17,969 bases of DNA from Actinomycetota bacterium (GTDB taxonomy: Bacteria > Actinomycetota > Actinomycetes > S36-B12 > UBA10799). Of this stretch, positions 1 to 5,047 are shown one piece after another. The stretch spans positions 1-17,969 of the forward strand of contig JAUPKM010000491.1 of assembly GCA_030837445.1 (NCBI GenBank), in the 5' to 3' direction. Every line of letters starts with the position of its first letter. Within the stretch, counting starts at the first letter, position 1. The notes under the pieces were generated by a model. It did not search any database. It was not told the origin of the DNA and saw nothing but the letters and a program-made list of their open reading frames with translations. The position numbers were made by a program, and so were the translations under genes.

Positions 1-1
1 C

Positions 2-193
2 GTTGAAAGGCTGCAACAGGGACAGGGCACGCTGGAGGAATCGCTGGACCTCTGGGAACGTGGTGAGCGGTTGGCGCAGATCTGCGAGCAGCACCTCCAG
101 GCGGCCCGGCTCCGGATCGAAGAGGTGGTCGCCGCCACCCGCGGGTCCAGAGCGTTAGGTCCAGACTCCGACAAGGCCGCACCGACCTCCTGA
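2..193 (+). CDS. xseB: Exodeoxyribonuclease VII small subunit, 3' end only
   Basis: The window opens inside this gene; 63 codons remain before TGA at 191-193. The translation begins VERLQQGQGTLEESLDLWER and contains the family's signature: an E..V..L..G...LEESL..ةERG-like amphipathic helix followed by a second helix (CEQHLQAARLRIEEVV) and a polar tail. XseB proteins are usually about 70-85 residues, so roughly 10-20 N-terminal residues lie outside the window. XseB is the small subunit that binds XseA in multiple copies to form exonuclease VII, which degrades single-stranded DNA to short oligonucleotides in the cytoplasm. xseA would be expected just upstream. Recognition rests on the motif and length. 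Confidence 0.9.
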   Translation, partial: VERLQQGQGTLEESLDLWERGERLAQICEQHLQAARLRIEEVVAATRGSRALGPDSDKAAPTS

Positions 194-236
194 GGTCCGC
201 AGCTATCTGTCCGGGATCCACGATGGGTCCCCCAAG

Positions 237-252
237 TACTTTGGAGTACGGT
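237..252 (+). promoter_or_regulatory. Possible promoter and small palindrome before the 291 gene
   Basis: GTACT (236-240) and AGTAC (245-249) form an inverted repeat with a 4-base loop. TACGGT at 247-252 fits an actinobacterial TANNNT -10 element and would give a leader of about 30 bases that includes the GAGGGAGAGAG ribosome-binding sequence (277-287). No clear -35 is visible. The palindrome could be an operator or chance. Confidence 0.3.
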
Positions 253-290
253 CATTGCAGGTTGAGGGGATCGCCTGAGGGAGAGAGTCT

Positions 291-869
291 GTGACCAAGG
301 ACCAACGGATCCCGACACCGGCCGATTCCGACCTTGACGGGGCCAATCTCGAGTTCCTCCAGCGAGTCCCCCCGTACAACGTGTGGCGGATGATCGCCCG
401 CACCGGCTTGGCCCCGGAGTTCTCCCAACCGCTTGCGGTGATGTTTACCCCTGAGTGGTTCCCGCCCGTCGACCGTGAAGTGATCCTGTTTCGCACCTGC
501 CGCGCAAACGGATCCACGTACGAAATTCCCCAGCACAGGGTCTTCAGCGGACTGCCAGCTGAACTGGTCGACGCGATCCTTGATGACCGGTTGGACGAGG
601 TCGACCCGTGGCAGCGCACCCTGTGCCGAATCTCGGACGAGGTGGCGCTGCAAGCTAAGGCAACGCCGCAGTCCGTGCAGGCCCTCGTCGCCCACTACGG
701 CTCGCACAACGCCGCATGCCGGGCCCTGTTCATCATGGCCTGGTTCAACATGTTGACACGGTTTGTGGACTCCACCGGGGTTCCACTGGAGACCGGTGAA
801 GAACTCCACGCCCTCACCGCGGCGACGGGCCCAACCGGCGTGCGACTAGGACGGGACGCAGCAGAGTGA
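291..869 (+). CDS. Carboxymuconolactone decarboxylase (AhpD-like) family protein, cysteine-free type
   Basis: The product is 192 aa. The core (residues about 45-160) matches the CMD/AhpD-like fold seen in many actinobacterial proteins: L....FTPEWFPPVDREVILFRTC is followed by NGSTYEIPQH (residues 73-82), where Y77, E78 and H82 match the YEW.QH motif of the family, and then a helical half containing WFNMLTRFVDSTGVPLE. True AhpD alkylhydroperoxidases carry a CxxC redox pair in the active helix. It is absent here (lone Cys at 70), so peroxidase activity is not supported and the reaction is unknown. The GTG start at 291 is preceded by GAGGGAGAGAG at 277-287, about 7 bases away. The gene lies 97 bp after xseB and could be separately transcribed. 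Confidence 0.82.
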   Translation: MTKDQRIPTPADSDLDGANLEFLQRVPPYNVWRMIARTGLAPEFSQPLAVMFTPEWFPPVDREVILFRTCRANGSTYEIPQHRVFSGLPAELVDAILDDRLDEVDPWQRTLCRISDEVALQAKATPQSVQALVAHYGSHNAACRALFIMAWFNMLTRFVDSTGVPLETGEELHALTAATGPTGVRLGRDAAE

Positions 870-1018
870 CCGGCGGCAGCAAACTGCCCGGGCTCCGAGC
901 CACCCGCCCAGCCAGAATCGGCCAGACCTGCGGGGTGTTCTGCCATAGTGGGCATCGACCACGCCAGCGGCCGGCGGACTGACGCCCTCCGCGATACCCG
1001 AGAAACAAGGGAGACGCC

Positions 1019-1312
1019 ATGTGCGGCTGCTTCGCCATCCTGCTGGGCTCGGCATTCCCCCGAGTCACAATCTTCCTGCTCTGGATCTTCACCGACTGGG
1101 TCAACAAGGCTTTCGACGGCAGCTGGCTGCTGCCGTTCTTCGGCCTACTGCTGCTGCCGTACACCACCCTCATCTACATCCTGGTGTACCAATTCTCCAA
1201 TGGCCCGGTCACCGGGTTCGGGTGGGCCTTCGTCGCCCTCGGCTTCTTCTTCGATATCAGCGCCTATGCCGCGGCGGGTCAGAACCGCCGGCTGGCGTCA
1301 CAGTCAGGCTGA
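1019..1312 (+). CDS. Small membrane protein, function unknown
   Basis: The product is 97 aa and very hydrophobic, with about three membrane segments: residues 3-25 (after an N-terminal MCGC), 35-60 and 68-87. A short charged tail (AGQNRRLASQSG) follows. The C..C near the start is not a lipobox because no positive n-region precedes it. A clear AAGGGAG ribosome-binding site (1007-1013) sits 5 bases before the ATG. I recognise it only as a conserved-looking actinobacterial small membrane protein without assigned role. Its last 9 bases overlap the end of the opposing decarboxylase gene. CATAGT at 944-949 could be a weak -10. Confidence 0.75.
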   Translation: MCGCFAILLGSAFPRVTIFLLWIFTDWVNKAFDGSWLLPFFGLLLLPYTTLIYILVYQFSNGPVTGFGWAFVALGFFFDISAYAAAGQNRRLASQSG

Positions 1313-2584
1313 CTCCAGCAGGTCGAGGATCATTCGCACATCGTCAATCGTGGTGCGCGGGTTCACGAACGCAAACCGGAGCACTGTCTCGCCCCGGTGG
1401 GTGGTGGGCAACACCAGCGCGATCTCCTCGGTCAACAGTCGCGCCGACCACTCGAAGTACCGTGCTCTATCCCAGCCTGGACGCCGGAACAGCACGATCG
1501 ACAACGACGCCTCCCGGACCAGTTCCACCGAGTCTCGGGAACGAATTTCCGCAGCCGCCTGCTGCGCGAGGCTGATTCCCGCGCGGACCGCCTCGGCGTA
1601 GGCGTCGGTGCCGTAGGTGGCCAGCGAAAACCAGAACGGTAGGCCGCGCGCCCGCCGGGACAGGTGAATTCCGTAGTCGCTGGGGTTGAAGTCCGCGGGC
1701 GCCATGGTCGCATCCAGGTAGCCGGCCTGCTGGGTATGCGCACGACGCCCCTTTTCCGGGTCCCGGTAGATCAGGGCGCACGCATCGAAGGGGGCAAACA
1801 GCCACTTGTGCGGATCTGTGATGAAGGAGTCGGCACGTTCCAGCCCGACGAACTGCCCGCGCATCTCCGGCACGGCCAGCGCCGCCAGGCCGTAGGCCCC
1901 GTCGACGTGCAACCAGAGGCCGAATTCCTCCGCGACCTCAGCGATCGAAGCCAGATCGTCGATGATGCCAACGTTGGTGGTGCCGGCAGTGGCGACAACG
2001 GCGAAGACTCCGTCACCGTCGGAGGCAAGCGCAGCGCGGAGAGCGTCGCCGGTCAATCGGCCATCGTCACCGACGGGCACCTCCAACACGTCGACATCCA
2101 TCACCCTGGCGGCCTGGTCGATCGACGAATGGACCTCGGAACTGCAGGCCACCCGCCATCGGGCCGGACGCCCCCCGCGCTCCCGGGCCGCCGTGTCGCG
2201 CGCTGCCACCAATGCGGTCAGATTGCCGACGGTACCGCCCTGCATGAACACACCGGCCGCACTCTCGGGCATACCCGCCAGCCTGGCCAGCCACGCAAGT
2301 GCCTGGTTCTCCGCAAACACGGCACCGGACCCCTCCAGCCAACTCCCGCCATACAGACTGCTCGCCCCGACCACCAGATCGAACATGGTCGCCGCCTCGG
2401 TCGGGGCGGCCGGTATGAACGAGAGGTACCGCGGGTGGTCCACGCTGATGCATGCATTGGACAGGACATCGTCGAACAGTTGCAGCGCCTTGGCGCCACC
2501 AAGGCCATCGGCCGTGATTGTCTCTCCCACCGCGGATTGCAACTCCTCGGCCGTCATCGGGTGCCCGAGCGGCACTGGATCCAA
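1304..2584 (-). CDS. Group II pyridoxal-dependent amino acid decarboxylase (aromatic-L-amino-acid/glutamate decarboxylase-like)
   Basis: 426 codons from TTG at 2584 to TGA at 1304-1306. This is a fold-type I PLP enzyme that would decarboxylate an amino acid to an amine in the cytoplasm; the substrate cannot be read from the sequence. Numbered from the TTG, the visible motifs are: VDHPRYLSFIPAAP (48-61), the GGTVGN phosphate-binding region (116-121), SSEVHSS with the cofactor-stacking His152, GTTNVGIID (201-209), HVDGAYG with Asp228 that contacts the pyridine nitrogen, and DPHKWLFAPFDACAL with the Schiff-base Lys260. The catalytic part is therefore intact. The reading frame does not really begin at the TTG: family-like sequence continues upstream through an in-frame TGA (2591-2593) to GTG at 2656 (see the neighbouring entry). 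There is no ribosome-binding site before TTG 2584 or ATG 2557. The gene may thus be a recent pseudogene, a sequencing error, or a protein made by readthrough or reinitiation. It overlaps the small membrane gene by 9 bp and is divergent from the ROK kinase. Confidence 0.85.
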   Translation of the reverse strand: MDPVPLGHPMTAEELQSAVGETITADGLGGAKALQLFDDVLSNACISVDHPRYLSFIPAAPTEAATMFDLVVGASSLYGGSWLEGSGAVFAENQALAWLARLAGMPESAAGVFMQGGTVGNLTALVAARDTAARERGGRPARWRVACSSEVHSSIDQAARVMDVDVLEVPVGDDGRLTGDALRAALASDGDGVFAVVATAGTTNVGIIDDLASIAEVAEEFGLWLHVDGAYGLAALAVPEMRGQFVGLERADSFITDPHKWLFAPFDACALIYRDPEKGRRAHTQQAGYLDATMAPADFNPSDYGIHLSRRARGLPFWFSLATYGTDAYAEAVRAGISLAQQAAAEIRSRDSVELVREASLSIVLFRRPGWDRARYFEWSARLLTEEIALVLPTTHRGETVLRFAFVNPRTTIDDVRMILDLLESA

Positions 2585-2656
2585 CCGGAGTCACATCAGC
2601 GCGTAGTCGATAACTGCCCGCGCCAGGTCCTCATGTTCATCCGAGAAGAAATGCAC
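2585..2656 (-). pseudogene. Interrupted N-terminal coding segment of the PLP decarboxylase
   Basis: Reading the same frame as the decarboxylase upstream of its TTG gives GTG (2654-2656) followed by HFFSDEHEDLARAVIDYAL-M, a TGA (2591-2593), then LR and the LDPVPLG of the main frame. Actinobacterial homologues begin with this pattern of an H/DFFS start, a helix ending in DYAL, and R-L/M-R-L/M-DPVPL. The TGA sits where an Arg is usual and is one transition from CGA. The frame is closed upstream by TGA at 2669-2671, so GTG 2656 is the only available start. CATGCT lies exactly 6 nt before it, as in other probable leaderless genes here. Confidence 0.7.
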
Positions 2657-2659
2657 CGG

Positions 2660-2721
2660 CTCAGCATGTCACCCCAATTCGATCGTGGCGAGCATTCCGG
2701 GACGACCTCGGCCATGCTGAG
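2660..2721. repeat. 9-bp inverted repeat CTCAGCATG...CATGCTGAG in the divergent promoter region
   Basis: CTCAGCATG at 2660-2668 and CATGCTGAG at 2713-2721 are perfect inverted copies whose starts are 53 bp apart, about five helical turns. Each copy has the same orientation relative to the gene it precedes. The copies may be paired -10 regions or paired regulator sites for the two divergent genes. Confidence 0.5.
2663..2668 (-). promoter_or_regulatory. Probable -10 element of the decarboxylase gene (leaderless)
   Basis: On the minus strand CATGCT is followed by six bases (GAGCCG) and then the GTG start at 2656. This spacing is the same as for the genes at 10204(-), 10321(+), 11209(+) and 16105(-). 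The hexamer is part of a 9-bp sequence, CATGCTGAG, that recurs in mirror orientation at 2713-2721 upstream of the divergent ROK gene. Confidence 0.45.
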
Positions 2722-2749
2722 AGACAGTCGGGAAGCGGAGGAAAGCCAA

Positions 2750-3706
2750 ATGTTGCGAGCTGGAGTGGATCTGGGCGGTACGAAGATCCAAACCGTGATC
2801 ATGGCGCCGGACAACACCATCCTCGGCAGTCATCGCTGCCTGACCCCCACCGATGGCGGACCTGCCGACGTTGCCGAGGCGATTGCCGGGGCCGTTCGGG
2901 CGAGTATCGAGGACGGTTTGGTGGATCCACTCGATGTGACGGCACTCGGGTTGGGTTCGCCCGGTCAGATCGACGCCGCAGCCGGCACGGTCAGCAACGC
3001 GGGCAACCTGCCGGGCTGGGCTGCGATCACCTACCCCCTCGCCGATGACCTCTTCTCCCGGCTCGGCCTGCCGGTGAAGCTGGGTAACGACGTCCAGGTC
3101 GCGGTGCGAGCCGAGGCCGAACTCGGGGCAGGTCGGGGCTACGGATCGTTCCTGGGCATCTTCGCCGGCACCGGGATCGGCGGCAGCGTGGTGATGGCCG
3201 ACGAGCTCTGGCTGGGCCGGGGAGCCGCCGGCGAGATCGGCCACATGGTGGTCGCACTCGATGGCGAGCTGTGTCCCTGCGGGAGACGTGGCTGTACCGA
3301 GGCCTATGCCGGTCGCGCCGCGATGGAGACCACCGCCCGACAGTGGGTGGCGGCCGGCCGCAGCACCGCACTGTTCGACATCATGGCCGCGAAAGGGCGT
3401 ACTCGCCTCGCCAGCGGGGTCTGGGCGAAGGCGTTGAGCCGGGGCGATGAGATGGCCATCGAACTGATCGATCGGGCGGTGGTGGCCCTCGGGGCGGCGG
3501 CTGGCTCCGCGGTGAACCTGCTCGATGTTGAGGCGGTGATCATCGGCGGGGGTCTGGGGATTCGGCTCGGCGAGGAGTTCGTCGAACGGATCCGGATCGC
3601 GGCGATGGACCACATCGTGATGCCGGCCCAACCCCCCGACTTCCGGCTCGCGGAACTGGGCGACCTCGGTGGCGCAATGGGCGCCGCCCTACTGGCCACC
3701 CCCTGA
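2750..3706 (+). CDS. ROK family sugar kinase, glucokinase-like
   Basis: 318 aa from ATG 2750, chosen because GGAGGAAAG (2737-2745) sits 8 bases before it and the conserved GVDLGGTK motif follows at residues 5-12. Family features in order: ATP phosphate-1 loop DLGGTK (7-12), LGLGSPGQID (67-75), GND with the likely catalytic base Asp114, FAGTGIGGSVV (138-148), EIGH (E162, H165), the ROK zinc motif CPCGRRGCTE with Cys175, Cys177 and Cys182, and a C-terminal IIGGGLG adenosine loop (264-270). Length matches bacterial ATP-dependent ROK glucokinases (about 300-320 aa). No helix-turn-helix precedes the kinase domain, so it is an enzyme and not a ROK repressor. It probably phosphorylates glucose or a related hexose in the cytoplasm; the exact sugar is inferred only from the family. 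Confidence 0.9.
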   Translation: MLRAGVDLGGTKIQTVIMAPDNTILGSHRCLTPTDGGPADVAEAIAGAVRASIEDGLVDPLDVTALGLGSPGQIDAAAGTVSNAGNLPGWAAITYPLADDLFSRLGLPVKLGNDVQVAVRAEAELGAGRGYGSFLGIFAGTGIGGSVVMADELWLGRGAAGEIGHMVVALDGELCPCGRRGCTEAYAGRAAMETTARQWVAAGRSTALFDIMAAKGRTRLASGVWAKALSRGDEMAIELIDRAVVALGAAAGSAVNLLDVEAVIIGGGLGIRLGEEFVERIRIAAMDHIVMPAQPPDFRLAELGDLGGAMGAALLATP

Positions 3707-3719
3707 CCCGCGCACAGTT

Positions 3720-3759
3720 GAGCCCCTGACCGACCGGTCCACGAACTCGCACCGGGCTC
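3720..3759. other. Nested inverted repeats between ROK kinase and glycosyltransferase operon
   Basis: GAGCCC (3720-3725) pairs with GGGCTC (3754-3759), and inside the loop GACCG-AC-CGGTC (3728-3739) is a second palindrome. It lies directly after the ROK stop, so it may act as a transcript end without a T-tract. No T-run follows, so a conventional intrinsic terminator is not supported. Confidence 0.3.
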
Positions 3760-3768
3760 CGACTGCAT

Positions 3769-3786
3769 TCCCAGCGAGTTCCCAGG
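3769..3786 (+). promoter_or_regulatory. PhoP-like box, direct repeat TCCCAGC-N4-TCCCAGG, upstream of the glycosyltransferase/two-component operon
   Basis: Two 7-bp half-sites, TCCCAGC (3769-3775) and TCCCAGG (3780-3786), are in direct orientation with an 11-bp period. This is the geometry of OmpR/PhoB-family regulators and closely resembles the known M. tuberculosis PhoP box TCACAGC-N4-TCACAGC. The operon downstream encodes a PhoP-like regulator. The site lies 22 bases before the first ATG and 9 bp before the CAACGT hexamer, the place expected for a regulator that touches RNA polymerase near the -35. A matching site is at 10282-10299. Confidence 0.7.
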
Positions 3787-3795
3787 TTTCCCCGC

Positions 3796-3801
3796 CAACG
3801 T
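3796..3801 (+). promoter_or_regulatory. Probable -10 element of the glycosyltransferase operon
   Basis: CAACGT fits xAnnnT and lies 7 nt before ATG 3809 and 9 bp after the PhoP-like box. No standard -35 is present, as expected for an activator-dependent promoter. The only ribosome-binding-like sequence, TGAGG, is one base from the ATG, so a leaderless message is likely. Confidence 0.4.
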
Positions 3802-3808
3802 CTGAGGC

Positions 3809-5047
3809 ATGACAGCAGACACCCGGGCAGCAAACTCCCTGTCCCCACCCCCCGACCCGGCACCGCTTGCCAACCCAAGTCGACACGTTGACATCGAGAT
3901 TGTCGTGCCGGTATTCAACGAGGAGGCCGCGCTGGGGCCGAGCGTGGAACGATTGCTTGCACGGCTGCAGGATTTCCCTTTCAGCAGCCGGGTGGTGATC
4001 GCCGACAACGCCAGCACCGACGCGACCTTGTCCATCGCCCACGAGTTGGCCGACCGCCATGACCGCGTATCGGTCTTCCACCTCGACGCCAAGGGCCGCG
4101 GTCGGGCGCTTCGCGCCTGCTGGGCGGCGGCCGATGCGGACGTCGTCGCATACATGGACGTCGACCTGTCCACCGATTTGGACGCCCTTCTCCCGCTCGT
4201 CGCGCCGTTGATGTCCGGGCACAGCGACATCGCCATCGGCTCCCGGTTGGCGCAGGGCTCGAGGGTGATTCGTGGTCCGCGCCGGGAGTTCATCTCCAGG
4301 ACCTACAACCTGCTGCTGCGCGGGGTCTTCGGCGCCCACTTCTCGGATGCCCAATGCGGTTTCAAGGCGGTCCGCACTGATCGCGCGCGTGAATTGTTGC
4401 CACTCGTGCGCGACGACGAGTGGTTCTTCGACACCGAACTGCTACTGGTCTCCGAGCGGGCAGGGCTTCGCATCCACGAGGTTCCGGTGGACTGGATCGA
4501 CGACCCTGATTCGCGGGTCGATGTCATCGCGACAGCCCGCGCCGACCTGCAGGGAATGGCCCGGATTGCCCGCGGCTTCGCGCGCGGCAGCATTCCGCTC
4601 GACCAGATCAAGGCCCGTCCCGAGATCGAACCGGAGGCCGACCGCAACCTGCTGGGCGAAATAGTCCGATTCGCGCTGGTCGGAATCACCTCGACAGCGC
4701 TCTTCGCGGTGCTCTTCCTACTGTTTCGCACCGGCATCGGAGCGGTCGCGGCCAATGTCGCTGCGCTGCTATTGGCGACGATCGCCAACACCGCCGTCAA
4801 CCGCCGGTTCACCTTCGGGCTTCGAACCCGGGCCGGCGCCGTCCGCCACCAAGTTCAGGGATTTGTGGTGCTGGCGATCGCGCTGGCAATCACCAGTGGC
4901 TCCCTGATTCTGCTGCACGCCCTCGTCCCGGACACGTCCCGCGGCCTGGAGCTGCTGGTGCTGACCGCGGCGAACCTGCTGGCCACGGTTATCCGCTTCC
5001 TACTCATGCGATCTTGGATCTTCAACCGAAAGGTGAACGTGTCATGA
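3809..5047 (+). CDS. Family 2 glycosyltransferase (polyprenyl-phosphate sugar synthase) fused to a GtrA-like domain
   Basis: 412 aa. Residues about 28-250 form a GT-A domain like dolichol-phosphate mannosyltransferase/YkcC: VVPVFNEEAAL (32-42), IADNASTDAT (64-73), the nucleotide-sugar/metal motif MDVDLSTDL with DVD at 117-119, and SDAQCGFKAVR (179-189). Residues 281-405 form a GtrA-like domain with four membrane segments (about 284-306, 312-331, 350-371, 383-403) ending in the typical RFLLMRSWIF. Such fusions are thought to make a polyprenyl-phosphate-linked sugar at the inner face and help move it across the membrane. It is the first gene of the operon; its TGA overlaps the next gene's ATG (ATGA at 5044-5047), so it is probably the sugar donor supplier for the GT39 enzyme that follows. 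The N-terminal 27 residues are Pro/Ser-rich and disordered. The sugar is not known. Confidence 0.88.
   Translation: MTADTRAANSLSPPPDPAPLANPSRHVDIEIVVPVFNEEAALGPSVERLLARLQDFPFSSRVVIADNASTDATLSIAHELADRHDRVSVFHLDAKGRGRALRACWAAADADVVAYMDVDLSTDLDALLPLVAPLMSGHSDIAIGSRLAQGSRVIRGPRREFISRTYNLLLRGVFGAHFSDAQCGFKAVRTDRARELLPLVRDDEWFFDTELLLVSERAGLRIHEVPVDWIDDPDSRVDVIATARADLQGMARIARGFARGSIPLDQIKARPEIEPEADRNLLGEIVRFALVGITSTALFAVLFLLFRTGIGAVAANVAALLLATIANTAVNRRFTFGLRTRAGAVRHQVQGFVVLAIALAITSGSLILLHALVPDTSRGLELLVLTAANLLATVIRFLLMRSWIFNRKVNVS

Noticed and set aside
948..1601. A 217-codon plus-strand frame overlapping the small membrane protein and the decarboxylase end.
   Set aside because: Its translation is Ser/Arg-rich noise and it conflicts with two better-supported genes, one with a ribosome-binding site and hydrophobic segments.
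2591..2593. TGA in the decarboxylase considered as selenocysteine or a general reassignment of UGA.
   Set aside because: TGA is the normal stop for most other genes here, no SECIS-like hairpin is obvious just after it, and homologues have Arg, not Cys, at this place.
1664..2749. Long open frame upstream of, and in frame with, the ROK kinase, which would give a 680-residue protein.
   Set aside because: It runs antisense to the clearly coding PLP decarboxylase and its translation has no recognisable domain. A strong ribosome-binding site and the ATP-binding motif place the kinase start at 2750.
3720..3759. Stem-loop after the ROK gene considered as an intrinsic terminator.
   Set aside because: The outer stem has a 28-base loop and no T-tract follows, so it is listed only as an inverted repeat of uncertain role.
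2669..4354. Several long minus-strand open frames opposite the ROK kinase and glycosyltransferase genes.
   Set aside because: They mirror the codon bias of the sense genes, have Arg/Pro/Ser-rich low-complexity translations, and match no family pattern.
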